Positions 43,733-52,497 of a stretch of DNA of 64,000 nucleotides are shown piece after piece. The DNA comes from Uliginosibacterium paludis (GTDB taxonomy: Bacteria > Pseudomonadota > Gammaproteobacteria > Burkholderiales > Rhodocyclaceae). Where the stretch lies: NCBI RefSeq assembly GCF_039631355.1, contig NZ_JBDIVF010000001.1:434001-498000 (forward strand). The letters are read 5' to 3'. The notes beneath the pieces were generated by a model. The model did no database searches. It had not been told where the DNA came from and saw only the letters and a program-made list of their open reading frames with translations. Every line of letters begins with the position of its first letter. The stretch's first letter is position 1. Made by a program: the position numbers and the translations under genes.

Positions 43733-44872
43733 ATGCTCCGCATCCTCACTCCTGCCGTGCTCATCATGTCCCTGAGCCTCGCCGGCTGCGCCGGCAATAC
43801 ACCGCGCGTGGGCCGCAGCGCCGACGCCCAGCCGCTGGTGATCGCCCACCGTGGCGCGAGCGCCTGGCGCCCCGAACACACCCTGGCCGCCTACCGGCTG
43901 GCGATCGAGATGGGGGCCGACGTGATCGAGCCCGACCTGGTGTCCACGAAAGACGGCGTGCTGGTCGCCCGCCATGAAAACGAGATCGGCGGTACCACCA
44001 ACGTGGCCGACCATCCGGAGTTCGCCAGCCGCAAGACCACCAAGCAGATCGACGGCATTCCGGTCGAAGGCTGGTTCACCGAGGATTTCACGCTGGCCGA
44101 GCTGCGCACGCTGCGCGCCCGCGAGCGCATTCCCGCCAACCGACCGGAGAACATGGCCTATGACGGCCAGTCCCCGGTACCCACGCTCGACGAGGTCATC
44201 GATCTGGTGAAGCGCCACGAGAAACAGACCGGCCGGCTGATCGCGATCTATCCCGAAACCAAGCATCCGAGCTACTTCCGCGGCATCGGCCTGCCGCTGG
44301 AGGAGAAACTCGTCGCCACGCTGCATGCCGCCGGCTATCACGGCAAGCAGGCCGCGGTGTTCATCCAGAGCTTCGAAGTCGGCAATCTCAAGTACCTGCG
44401 CAGCCTGACCGATCTGCCGCTGGTGCAACTGCTCGACAACCCGGCCAACAAGCCCGCAGCCAACGGCACGCCGCGCAACAAGCCGTGGGACTTCATCGTG
44501 AGCAATGATCCGCGCAGCTACGGTGATCTCGCCACGGCGGACGGCCTGCGCGAAATCGCCCGCTATGCCGACGCAGTGGGCCCCTACAAGGAAATCGTGA
44601 TTCCCCGCACGGCCGACAACCGCATGGGTCAGCCGACACGCTTCGTGAAGGATGCTCACGCAGCCGGGCTGGGCATCCACATCTGGACGCTGCGCCCCGA
44701 AAACCCCTTCCTGCCGGTGGAGCTGCGGCGCGGCGACGCGGCCTCCCTCACCGAGCGGGGCGACATGGAAACGGAAATCCGGGCCTATCTGGCAGCAGGG
44801 GTGGATGGCGTGTTCAGCGACGACGCCCGCGGCGCCCGGCTGGCCTTCGATCACGCCCGCGCGGCGCGCTGA
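43733..44872 (+). CDS. glpQ: Periplasmic glycerophosphodiester phosphodiesterase
   Basis: The protein has 379 residues. The signal ends in lipobox LAGC. The TIM-barrel catalytic residues are in AHRGASAWRPEHTLAAY (His, Arg, Glu) and EPDLVSTKDGVLVARHE (Glu, Asp, His). Length and the large central insertion match the GlpQ type. It cleaves glycerophosphodiesters to glycerol-3-phosphate and an alcohol in the periplasm. No glpT or glp operon is adjacent. It is convergent with the FlhE homologue. Confidence 0.92.
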   Translation: MLRILTPAVLIMSLSLAGCAGNTPRVGRSADAQPLVIAHRGASAWRPEHTLAAYRLAIEMGADVIEPDLVSTKDGVLVARHENEIGGTTNVADHPEFASRKTTKQIDGIPVEGWFTEDFTLAELRTLRARERIPANRPENMAYDGQSPVPTLDEVIDLVKRHEKQTGRLIAIYPETKHPSYFRGIGLPLEEKLVATLHAAGYHGKQAAVFIQSFEVGNLKYLRSLTDLPLVQLLDNPANKPAANGTPRNKPWDFIVSNDPRSYGDLATADGLREIARYADAVGPYKEIVIPRTADNRMGQPTRFVKDAHAAGLGIHIWTLRPENPFLPVELRRGDAASLTERGDMETEIRAYLAAGVDGVFSDDARGARLAFDHARAAR

Positions 44873-44893
44873 GCCGCCGCATGCTGCACGCGA

Positions 44894-45322
44894 CTATTCG
44901 GTCCAGTTGACGATGATCTGTGCCGAGTGGCCGAGCAGCGGCAGCATGCCGCCCTTGCCGCCAACACGGGTCCGGAAATAGAAGGGGCGGGAGGGGTCGC
45001 TGCCGGCAAAGGCTGCAGTACGGCGCTCGCCCGCGTCGGTCACGTCGATGCAGCGCCCCCGCTCCTGACAGAGCATCACGCTCATGCCCGGCTGGGGATT
45101 CTCGTAACGCCAGCGATAGCTGACCTGGGTGATGCGGGCGCCCGCGGCGGGTACCGGCCCGACCACCGCGAGACGGGTGTCGAAATCCGCATTGCGCCGG
45201 TCCACGCGGACCAGCCCCGCCTCCGCGGTATAGGCATGTTCGGTAGTCGCCCGCGCCGGCGCCCCCACCAGCAGGGGCATCAGGACGACAGACAGGCACA
45301 GCGCGCGCGAGCTCAGGAACAT
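44894..45322 (-). CDS. FlhE-like exported protein
   Basis: The protein has 142 residues with a signal peptide (ending APARA). Its core, SYRWRYENPQPGMSVMLCQE, GRCIDVT and the end HSAQIIVNWTE, fits the pattern of flagellar protein FlhE: W-R-Y, a pair of Cys in LC and RC, FAGSD, a G-rich turn, a VN-aromatic end. FlhE is a small periplasmic protein normally encoded with flhBA. Here there are no flagellar genes around, so it may have another role. GGAGGG precedes the ATG. Confidence 0.7.
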   Translation of the reverse strand: MFLSSRALCLSVVLMPLLVGAPARATTEHAYTAEAGLVRVDRRNADFDTRLAVVGPVPAAGARITQVSYRWRYENPQPGMSVMLCQERGRCIDVTDAGERRTAAFAGSDPSRPFYFRTRVGGKGGMLPLLGHSAQIIVNWTE

Positions 45323-45368
45323 GCGAACCCTCCATGACCGGCGCGGCGATCACCGCGCCCGGGGCAGA

Positions 45369-45845
45369 TCAATGATGGTGACCGTGCTCGCCATGCACAT
45401 GCTGGTGGGCGATTTCCTCGGCCGTCGCAGCACGCACATCCAGCACCTTCAGGGTGAAGTTTAAGGCCTTGCCTGCGAGGGGATGGTTGCCATCCAGCAT
45501 CACCACCGGCCCCTTGATCTTGGTCACGAAGAAATAGCGCGGCTCACCCTTGTGATCTAGGCGCTGGATCTGGCCGCCCACCTTCACCCCCGGGGGGAAC
45601 TCGGCCTTCGGCATGGTCTGCAGCAGCGCCTCGTCGTAGGCACCGAAGCAGTCTTCCACGCCGAGCGCCAGCGTGGTCTGGAAGCCGGCTTCCTGCCCTT
45701 CCAGCGCTTCTTCGAGTTTGGCGAAGATGTTGTCGTAACCGCCATGCAGATAGGACACCGGGCGCTTGCCATCGTCGACGATGAGCCCCTTGCTGTCGCT
45801 GACTTTCATGCTCACGGTCACGGCCGTGTCCTTGGCGATTTTCAT
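45369..45845 (-). CDS. slyD: SlyD-type FKBP peptidyl-prolyl isomerase, copy 1
   Basis: The protein has 158 residues. FKBP domain with the SlyD insert-in-flap arrangement: SYLHGGYDNIFAKLEEALEG, then VMLDGNHPLAGKALNF. A His-rich metal-binding tail (HQHVHGEHGHHH) ends the chain. It catalyses proline isomerisation, acts as chaperone and may bind nickel. A second, different slyD lies at 59090. The ATG at 45845 has AAGGGG upstream. Confidence 0.92.
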   Translation of the reverse strand: MKIAKDTAVTVSMKVSDSKGLIVDDGKRPVSYLHGGYDNIFAKLEEALEGQEAGFQTTLALGVEDCFGAYDEALLQTMPKAEFPPGVKVGGQIQRLDHKGEPRYFFVTKIKGPVVMLDGNHPLAGKALNFTLKVLDVRAATAEEIAHQHVHGEHGHHH

Positions 45846-45927
45846 GACGATGCCCCTTGGCGTGTTGAAGAGTGGCGCATTCTCCCTGAAGCGCCGCGAC
45901 CGTGAAAGCCGCCCGGCAGAATCCGCC

Positions 45928-47256
45928 TCACGGCGTGCGCTCCGGTCCGGAAACGATCAGCGCATCCGAGAGCCTGCGCAACCAGCTGCCGATGTCAGCG
46001 GCCGGCAGCACCAGCGGACGGCGAACGGCCTCACCCGTCGGCGGATAGCCACCGACCTCGTTCTGACTGTCGACGATGCGGCCGCGCCCTTCGCGCACCT
46101 CCGCCACGATGCGCTGATCGACCGCGTCGCGGTCCAGCGGGCGCGCGCCGGCACCTGCGAGCACGGCGTCCTTCACCTCACCGACCGGTCGGGCACGAAG
46201 CCCTTCGGGCCAGACCGGTGCGGCCTCGAGACGACGCACCAGCGGCCCGGCCTCGGGCAGCAGTGCGCCGGCCGCAGTCGCCTCGAGGCGGTTGTCATCA
46301 AACCAGACGTCGGCCGGCCCTTCGCCATAGCGCTTGCTGACGTTGGCGATCACCAACGCGCGCAGGCGGGAATCCGCTCCGCCCAGGAGATGATTGCCCG
46401 CCACCGCGATGCGGGGTGGAGGCGGCGGCGTACGCCCCTCCCACTCGGCCATGGCCGCGCCGGCTGAAATCGCGATGCGTCCCGGGTTGTAGATCAGGTT
46501 GTTGACCACCGCGCCGCTCGCACCGCCCTTGAACATCGGGTTGCGGTCATCGTTGTGCGCATAGAGATTCCCGACCACGGCCACCTCGCTCACCATGTCG
46601 TGGATCAGGGTGCCCTTGGAGTGCGGCTCGCGCTTGGAATGGGTCGAACGCAGCAGCCCCTCGGCAATGATGTTGTTCGACAGGGTGACTCGGCGGGAGG
46701 TCCCTTCCGGTCCGTCATAACGCGGGCCGGACACCGAGAGGTTCTCGTCCACCGCCCAAGCGAAGCTGCAGTGGTCGATGACAATGTTGTAGGCGTTGCG
46801 GCCATTGGTCGTCACATCCACATCCCAGCCCTTGCCGAAATCCGGGCTGGTATAGGGCGGCAGGCCACCGTCGCCCATGCGGAAACGGATGTGCTGCATG
46901 AGCACGTCATGGCTGCGGATCTCCAGCCCCCCACGGATCAGCGTGATGCCGGGCGAAGGCGCCGTCTGGCCGGCAATCGTCACGAAGGGCTGATCGAGCA
47001 CCAGCGACTTGAGCCCCAGATCAATCACCCCGCCGACTTCGAACACGATGATTCGCGGCCCGCTCCGGCGCAGGGCTTCGCGCAGCGAGCCTTCACCATC
47101 GGAGGCCAGCGTCGTGACGCGCACGATCGCACCGCCCTCACCCGCCGTGGTGCCGGTGCCGAACCCGGTCAGGCCGTAGGTGCTCGCCACATCGGGTGCT
47201 GCCTGCGCAGCGGTGGCCATCAGCATCGTCAGCAGTGCGGCAGCCAGCGCGTTCAT
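45928..47256 (-). CDS. Secreted pectate-lyase-like protein (parallel beta-helix, PL1 type)
   Basis: The protein has 442 residues. A signal peptide (MNALAAALLTMLMATAAQA) precedes a parallel beta-helix. EGSLREALRRSGPRIIVFEV, YNIVIDHCSFAW and VTLSNNIIAEGL are features of family 1 pectate-lyase-like proteins, including the DHCS turn and an acidic DENLS calcium site. The PL1 catalytic Arg tract is not obvious, so the substrate and activity are less sure than for the lyases at 48620 and 53174. The ATG at 47256 has GGGAA before it. Confidence 0.8.
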   Translation of the reverse strand: MNALAAALLTMLMATAAQAAPDVASTYGLTGFGTGTTAGEGGAIVRVTTLASDGEGSLREALRRSGPRIIVFEVGGVIDLGLKSLVLDQPFVTIAGQTAPSPGITLIRGGLEIRSHDVLMQHIRFRMGDGGLPPYTSPDFGKGWDVDVTTNGRNAYNIVIDHCSFAWAVDENLSVSGPRYDGPEGTSRRVTLSNNIIAEGLLRSTHSKREPHSKGTLIHDMVSEVAVVGNLYAHNDDRNPMFKGGASGAVVNNLIYNPGRIAISAGAAMAEWEGRTPPPPPRIAVAGNHLLGGADSRLRALVIANVSKRYGEGPADVWFDDNRLEATAAGALLPEAGPLVRRLEAAPVWPEGLRARPVGEVKDAVLAGAGARPLDRDAVDQRIVAEVREGRGRIVDSQNEVGGYPPTGEAVRRPLVLPAADIGSWLRRLSDALIVSGPERTP

Positions 47257-47445
47257 CGGGGTTCCCGGTCCGTTTCGAGCCCTCATGATGCGCCCGCCAC
47301 GACGCCATCGCCCGCTTCCGGCAGCGCCGCCCGCACCATCAGGCCCGCAAGTGTTGCGCCAGCCCCGCAGTCCCGAACAACTCAAGCCGCCTGCCGGCCT
47401 CGCCGTTAACTCCCTGCTGGAAACCGGGATGAACTGGACACCGCG

Positions 47446-48558
47446 ATGCGCGCTTTTCACAAACTGACGCCGGAGCAGATCGTGCTGGGCAAGGCCCTGC
47501 CCTGGGACGTGTTCGACTCGGGCGGGCAGCTGCTGCTGCGCAAGGGCAATGTGGTCAGCGATCCGGCCCAGGCCAGCGAGCTGGCCGAGCGTGGCGTCTA
47601 TGTCGACGAGGTGGAATACCTCGCATCGCTGGAGGGCCGCGAGCCGCCCTACGAGCCCTTCCACATCGTGGCCTCGGTCAGCGCCAACCTGGCTTACCTG
47701 CTGAGCCACCTGCCGCGTGACGGCAGCCTGCAGCATGAAGTCGAACGTGAGGCCGAACGCCTCTCCTGGGTCGCCGAGCACAGTCCGGACGCCACGCTGG
47801 CGATGATCCAGCTGGGCGAACCGGATCCCTATCCGGCGCGGCACGCCGTGCTGGCGGCCATCCTGGCCGACATGCTGGCGCAGTCCATGGGCTGGGATGA
47901 CGATCGCCGCATCAGCACCCTGTGCGCCGCGATGACCATGAACGCTGGCATGCATACCCTGCAGCACCAGCTCTCGCGCCAGCGCGATTCACTGAACCCG
48001 GAGCAGCAGCAGATCGTGGACCAGCATCCGGCCGAGAGCGCCCGCCTGCTCATCGGCTGCGGCGTGCAGGATGACGAATGGCTGCGTGCCGTGCTCGAGC
48101 ATCATGAGCGGCCGGATGGATGCGGCTATCCGCGCAAGACGCGCGACATGAGCGAAATCGCCCGCCTGATCCATGTCTGTGACGTCTTTACCGCGATGCT
48201 GAGCCCGCGCGTCTATCGCCCCCAGCTCTCGGGCAACGAAGCCGTGCGCCAGATCCTGTCGGTCTACACCGAAGCCAGCGGCAACCCTTTCGGCCCGCTG
48301 CTCACCCGCCTGGTCAGCATGTATCCGCCCGGTACGCTGGTCAAACTGGCCAACGGCGAGCTGGCCGTCGTCTTCAAGCGCGGCGCGCACCCCTTCAAGC
48401 CCAGCGTGGCGAGCCTGATCGACCCGAAAGGCATGCGCAACACAAAGGTGCCGATCCGTCAGACCAGCGAGGCGGAATTCGCCATCGCAGCCGTCATCGC
48501 CCCCGGCAAGGCGATGATCAGGATTCCGCTGACGCAACTCTGGCAGCACCGGCCCTGA
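47446..48558 (+). CDS. HD-GYP-related protein with degenerate HD motif
   Basis: The protein has 370 residues. An N-terminal domain of about 120 residues is followed by an HD-GYP fold. His133 (ARHAV), His194 (DQHPAESARLL), HHERPDGCGYP (219-229) are kept. The central HD pair is replaced by Met165-Asn166 in AAMTMNAGM, which removes key metal ligands. It may therefore bind c-di-GMP or a partner without cleaving it. The C-terminus has a PilZ-unrelated extension. Cytoplasmic; no signal peptide. Confidence 0.82.
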   Translation: MRAFHKLTPEQIVLGKALPWDVFDSGGQLLLRKGNVVSDPAQASELAERGVYVDEVEYLASLEGREPPYEPFHIVASVSANLAYLLSHLPRDGSLQHEVEREAERLSWVAEHSPDATLAMIQLGEPDPYPARHAVLAAILADMLAQSMGWDDDRRISTLCAAMTMNAGMHTLQHQLSRQRDSLNPEQQQIVDQHPAESARLLIGCGVQDDEWLRAVLEHHERPDGCGYPRKTRDMSEIARLIHVCDVFTAMLSPRVYRPQLSGNEAVRQILSVYTEASGNPFGPLLTRLVSMYPPGTLVKLANGELAVVFKRGAHPFKPSVASLIDPKGMRNTKVPIRQTSEAEFAIAAVIAPGKAMIRIPLTQLWQHRP

Positions 48559-48565
48559 ATGCAGA

Positions 48566-48589
48566 AAGGCCTGCCACGAGGCAGGCCTT
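48566..48589. terminator. Stem-loop between convergent genes
   Basis: AAGGCCTGCC and GGCAGGCCTT form a perfect 10-bp stem with loop ACGA, between the ends of the HD-GYP-like gene and the pectate lyase. The T run is short, so it may serve both directions weakly. Confidence 0.6.
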
Positions 48590-48619
48590 CCCGGCGCGAC
48601 ATGCGGCGAAACCGATCGC

Positions 48620-49771
48620 TCAGCGCGGCCCGGCACCGGCCTTCACGGCCCCCGCCAGCCCCTCGGGCTTGTCCAGCGTGTAAGCGTAAGGCGGCTTCCA
48701 GCCAGCCGGCTGCAGCCCGTCACCAAAGTTCTTGCAGACCGGCGTGAGATCCATCGGCTTGCCGTTGATGAGGCTGCCGCGGTCTTCATAGCGCGTACCA
48801 CCGAAAGCCTTGACGATGTCGCAGACATCCTTTGCGCCTTCGATATCGAACACGTTGGCTTCCGAGATCAGGCTCGACTCGACGCCCAGACCATGGCTGT
48901 ACTGATGCGGATAGACCGCATGCGTCTTGCTGCCGGTGTGCACGTTGTTGTAGAGATGAACCTGACCATAACGGACCCGTGGCGCGCGCTGGGTGATGTT
49001 GTCGAACAGGTTGTGGTGGAAGGTGATGCGCAGGTGACCGGCATCCGCGCTCGACTTGTCGCTGTGGCCGATCAGGTTGTTCTTGTCATGCAGGCGGAAC
49101 ACGCTCCAGGAAATGGTGATGAAGTCGCTGGCCTTCTTCACATCGAGCGAACCATCGTGGTGCTGCACTTCCTGACCGTTGGCCATGCCGTTCTGGTCAT
49201 CGGTGTGGCGACCATCGGTGATCAGCACATGATCGACCCAGACGTGGCGGGCGTTGTCGATCGTGACGCCGTCATACTCCGAGTTCCAGTGTCCGGCCGG
49301 ACCATCCTTCGGATCCCATACAGGAAAAGCATCCCAGGGCGTCTCGATGCTGAAGTTGCGCAGGATCACGTTGTCCACGCCCTTGAGCATCAGGTTGGCA
49401 TTCACGAAGCCGGCGGACTTGTCGGCCCCGATCAGCGTGGTATTGGACGGCACGCGAACCAGCACGCGCCGGGCCTGATCTTCAGGGCTCGAAAACGCTT
49501 CGCCTCCGGTCGCATCGATCAGCCCTTCGATGACGACGATGCGCGGTGCGCTGTCGTTGCCGCCCAGCGCGTCACGCAGGCCGGCGATGTCCTTGACGCG
49601 GAACACACGGTCTGCCGCCGCCGTCGATCCCCCTTGGGTACCGCCTTCAGCGCCGGCCCAGCCATCGGCGGGCGCGGCTTGTCGCCAGACCTGCTCGGCC
49701 GGCGTCGCAGCCAGGACCGGAGCGCAGAGCCCCAGGGAAACCAGGGCCAGAGTGACCAGTTGCATCTTCAT
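48620..49771 (-). CDS. Secreted pectate lyase, polysaccharide lyase family 1
   Basis: The protein has 383 residues. Signal peptide ending VLA, then the PL1 beta-helix. Typical tracts are VPSNTTLIGADKSAGF, the calcium/catalytic acid region HHDGSLDVKKASDFITISW, and QRAPRVRYGQVHLYNNV with the catalytic Arg. It should cleave polygalacturonate outside the cell. AAAGGAAAACG precedes the ATG at 49771. A weak copy of the palindromic operator is 152 bases upstream. It has no linker or binding module. Confidence 0.92.
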   Translation of the reverse strand: MKMQLVTLALVSLGLCAPVLAATPAEQVWRQAAPADGWAGAEGGTQGGSTAAADRVFRVKDIAGLRDALGGNDSAPRIVVIEGLIDATGGEAFSSPEDQARRVLVRVPSNTTLIGADKSAGFVNANLMLKGVDNVILRNFSIETPWDAFPVWDPKDGPAGHWNSEYDGVTIDNARHVWVDHVLITDGRHTDDQNGMANGQEVQHHDGSLDVKKASDFITISWSVFRLHDKNNLIGHSDKSSADAGHLRITFHHNLFDNITQRAPRVRYGQVHLYNNVHTGSKTHAVYPHQYSHGLGVESSLISEANVFDIEGAKDVCDIVKAFGGTRYEDRGSLINGKPMDLTPVCKNFGDGLQPAGWKPPYAYTLDKPEGLAGAVKAGAGPR

Positions 49772-50102
49772 CGTTTTCCTTTCAGGGGGAGGACGGGCGC
49801 GAGACCTGCCGGATGGCCGCACTTCGCCGAAGCCCGCGCAGTAGAGCAGTTCGACCCCGGTTTTCCAAGCACCGGCAGGCTTGCCGTGCGCACAATTGAC
49901 AAGAATTTACGTCAAACAAGACTAAGGGTTTACCAGAATAACCGATCTTTCTTGCAGGACGCTGACAGTGACTTCGCGCGCACGTCCCGCCCGCACGGCA
50001 GGCCGCATCAGCCACCGGCCATCACGGCCCGCCGCAGCGCTCAGCGAAGCCTGACGGGCGCGCTTGAAACATGCGGCATCTCTCGTAGAATCCGTGCCTG
50101 CC
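49772..50102. other. Divergent promoter region between pectate lyase and ykgJ-like gene
   Basis: About 330 bases with no supportable gene. The section around 49890-49940 is unusually AT-rich and contains a partial match (AAGGGTTTACCAGA, 49924-49937) to the palindrome TAGGGTTTACCCTA. Confidence 0.45.
49924..49937. promoter_or_regulatory. Weak match to the TAGGGTTTACCCTA operator
   Basis: Eleven of fourteen bases agree. It lies 152 bases before the pectate lyase ATG at 49771. Weak on its own; listed because the same motif stands near other pectin genes. Confidence 0.25.
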
Positions 50103-50504
50103 ATGACACATCCGGACACTCCGAATCCCTGCGTCAGCTGTGGCGCCTGCTGCTGCAGCTTCCGCGTTTCCTTCTATTGGGCTGAAGCCGATGACGCGCC
50201 CGGCGGCCATGTGCCCGCCGCGCTGACCGAGCCGCTGAATCTGCATCTGCGTGCCATGCGGGGCACCCACCCGCATCCCGTCCGCTGCATCGCGCTGACC
50301 GGGCGCACCGGGGAGTCGGTCAGTTGCAGCATCTATCCGCAACGCCCCGGCCCCTGTCGCGAATTCGACGCCTGGTTGCCCGATGGCCGTGCAAACCCGG
50401 ACTGCAACCGGGTGCGAGCCCGGATCGGACTGCCAGCCCTGCCCGACCTGGCACCAGCGGCCGAGGCCCCGCAGGAAACGGATTACAACGGAATCGGCGC
50501 CTGA
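50103..50504 (+). CDS. YkgJ-family cysteine-cluster protein, copy 1
   Basis: The protein has 133 residues. The Cys cluster PCVSCGACCCSFRVSF at the N-terminus, with C-terminal SCSIYPQRPGPCREFD, is the zinc- or iron-chelating pattern of the YkgJ/UPF0153 family. Function is unknown, but metal-cluster binding is likely. A similar protein is encoded at 60227. The ATG at 50103 is used because conserved residues start right after it. Confidence 0.85.
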   Translation: MTHPDTPNPCVSCGACCCSFRVSFYWAEADDAPGGHVPAALTEPLNLHLRAMRGTHPHPVRCIALTGRTGESVSCSIYPQRPGPCREFDAWLPDGRANPDCNRVRARIGLPALPDLAPAAEAPQETDYNGIGA

Positions 50505-50589
50505 GCACATTGCCAGAACGGGTCACAAACCGGATCATCGAGCCAGCCAGTCACGGGATGCAGATCCCGCACAAACCGGGGAGAAAACC

Positions 50590-51459
50590 ATGCGTCTGGA
50601 CAACGAGGAAAGCAGCAACATCGAGGACCGCCGTGGTGGCGGGGGCCTGCCCGGTGGCCGCGCCGGGGTGGGCATCGGCACCATCGTGGTCGCACTCGCG
50701 GCCTCCTATTTCTTCGGCATTGATCCCTCGGTCGTGATCAATGGCGCACAGATGCTCAACCGCGGCAGCCAGGCCGAGGCTCAGGCGCCTTCCGCCCCGG
50801 TCAGGGAGAGCGCCAGCGAACAGACGGAGCGACGCTTCGTGGCCCAGGTGCTGCGGGACACCGAAGTCACCTGGCAGCAGATCTTCCAGGCAGAGGGACG
50901 AAGTTACCGCGACCCGAAACTTGTGCTGTTCCGCAATGCCACCCCCACCGCCTGCGGCAGCGGGGAAGCGGCCATGGGGCCCTTCTACTGCCCGGGTGAC
51001 CAGAAGGTCTACCTCGACCTGTCCTTCTTCGACGAAATGGAGCGGCGCTTCCATGCTCCGGGCGACGCCGCACGCGCCTATGTGATTGCACACGAGGTGG
51101 GCCACCATGTGCAGAATCTGCTGGGCATCTCGGGCAAGGTCCAGCAGGCGCGTCAGCGCGCATCGGAGCGCGAGAGCAATGCGCTGTCAGTCCGGCTCGA
51201 ACTGCAGGCGGACTGCTTCGCAGGCGTCTGGGTCAACAAGGCCAACCAGCAGCGCAAGGTGCTGGAAGCCGGTGACATCGAAAGCGTGATGGGGGCCGCC
51301 AGTGCGATCGGAGACGATACACTGCAGAAAAACGCCCGCGGCTATGTCACGCCGGACAGTTTCACCCACGGCAGCTCGGCCCAGCGCATGCGCTGGTTCC
51401 GCACCGGCTTTGAGGGCGGCGACATCCGCCAGTGCAACACCTTCGAACGGACGTCCTGA
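50590..51459 (+). CDS. YpfJ-family neutral zinc metallopeptidase
   Basis: The protein has 289 residues. A short cytoplasmic N-terminus (RLDNEESSNIEDRRG) is followed by one membrane helix (about 27-45). The zinc-binding helix AYVIAHEVGHHVQNLLG and ELQADCFAGVW (third ligand) identify the YpfJ/KPN_00759 metalloprotease family. Anchored in the inner membrane with the enzyme outside; substrate unknown. GGGGAG lies before the ATG at 50590. Confidence 0.92.
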   Translation: MRLDNEESSNIEDRRGGGGLPGGRAGVGIGTIVVALAASYFFGIDPSVVINGAQMLNRGSQAEAQAPSAPVRESASEQTERRFVAQVLRDTEVTWQQIFQAEGRSYRDPKLVLFRNATPTACGSGEAAMGPFYCPGDQKVYLDLSFFDEMERRFHAPGDAARAYVIAHEVGHHVQNLLGISGKVQQARQRASERESNALSVRLELQADCFAGVWVNKANQQRKVLEAGDIESVMGAASAIGDDTLQKNARGYVTPDSFTHGSSAQRMRWFRTGFEGGDIRQCNTFERTS

Positions 51460-51499
51460 ACCCGGGCGCCCGGACCGGAAACAAGGAAAGGCAGGATTG

Positions 51500-51955
51500 A
51501 TGATGAAACGCCTTCTTCGCTGCAGACTTGCCCTCGCCGCGGCGCTGCTGGTTCTCGGCGCCTGCTCCACCACGCGCTTCTACCCGCATGAGGCGAGCGA
51601 AAACGTGCACCCCGGCAAGGGCGGCAGCCGCTTCAGCTATCAGGGCCTTGATGTGTGGTTCAACGGTGAGCCCTCCCGCCCCTATGAAATCCTCGGCTAT
51701 ATCGAGGATCCGCGCGGTCTCTACGCCGATGAGGATCATCACCGGATCGAGTCCGGCGTCGTCGAGAAAGCCCGCGAGGCCGGCGCCGATGCGCTGATCG
51801 AGCAGATCCTGCCCGGGCGGTCCATGCCCTCTTCGAGCCTGATGTTCAACAACGGCTTCGGCCGGCGCGGTTTCGGCATGGGCATGGGTTTCGACGTCGG
51901 CCCGGAGCGCATCAGCGTGAAATACATCGCCGTCCGCTATCTCGACAAACGCTGA
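51500..51955 (+). CDS. Small lipoprotein of unknown function
   Basis: The protein has 151 residues. A lipoprotein signal ends in LGAC (Cys22). The mature part has a beta-alpha core (GLDVWFNGEPSRPYEILGYI, VEKAREAGADALIEQI) of the kind seen in small outer-membrane lipoproteins related to the DUF4156/RcsF fold, then a glycine-rich tail. AAGGAAAGG stands before the ATG. It starts 41 bases after the YpfJ gene and may share its transcript. I cannot assign a role. Confidence 0.72.
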   Translation: MMKRLLRCRLALAAALLVLGACSTTRFYPHEASENVHPGKGGSRFSYQGLDVWFNGEPSRPYEILGYIEDPRGLYADEDHHRIESGVVEKAREAGADALIEQILPGRSMPSSSLMFNNGFGRRGFGMGMGFDVGPERISVKYIAVRYLDKR

Positions 51956-52065
51956 ACGCGCTCCCGGCCTTTGGGCCGGATGACTCAAGACCGCTCCCGC
52001 ACTGCCGATATTGAAGTGCCGGCGTAAGCCAGCCGGCCCTGCTTTCAATTCCCCCGGAGTTCGGG

Positions 52066-52497
52066 ATGACCAGCCTCCCAGGCGCCCTGATGCGGCGCGC
52101 AACCCTTTGCATCGCCACCTTCGCCTGCCTCGTCCTGCCGACAGGCCCGGCCCTCGCCAACAGTGGCGGAGGGGGGGGCGCACCCGCCGAAACCCCGATG
52201 AACTTCGTGCTCAATGTGGGCCCGACCGGTCGGGGCGGGTTCGTGCTCCAGCTCCAGATGGTGGCCGTACCGGCCAATCCCGAGGCGGCGAAGCTGATCG
52301 AGGCGTTCAAGCCCGTGCTGCAGCACCACGTCATCCAGATCGTGGGCAGCCTCAAACCGGAAGATCTGCGCCGGGAAGACATCCGCGACACGCTCGCGGC
52401 TGACCTACTCGAAGACTTCAACGCCGAACTCGAAACCTCTACCAGGAACGGCGTCAAGAGCGTCTATTTCACCTCATTCATCTTTCAGCGCATGTAG
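52066..52497 (+). CDS. FliL-like exported protein outside a flagellar operon
   Basis: The protein has 143 residues. A signal peptide (ending ALA, about residue 31) replaces the usual FliL membrane anchor. The body has the FliL order: a NFVLNVGP start, an LVMV-like beta strand (FVLQLQMVAVP), a helix with HHVIQIVGSLKPEDLRRED, and the terminal VKSVYFTSFIFQRM that matches the FliL C-terminus. FliL stabilises the flagellar stator. This orphan has lost the anchor and is not near flagellar genes, so its role may differ. Its last 24 bases overlap the convergent gene at 52474. Confidence 0.75.
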   Translation: MTSLPGALMRRATLCIATFACLVLPTGPALANSGGGGGAPAETPMNFVLNVGPTGRGGFVLQLQMVAVPANPEAAKLIEAFKPVLQHHVIQIVGSLKPEDLRREDIRDTLAADLLEDFNAELETSTRNGVKSVYFTSFIFQRM

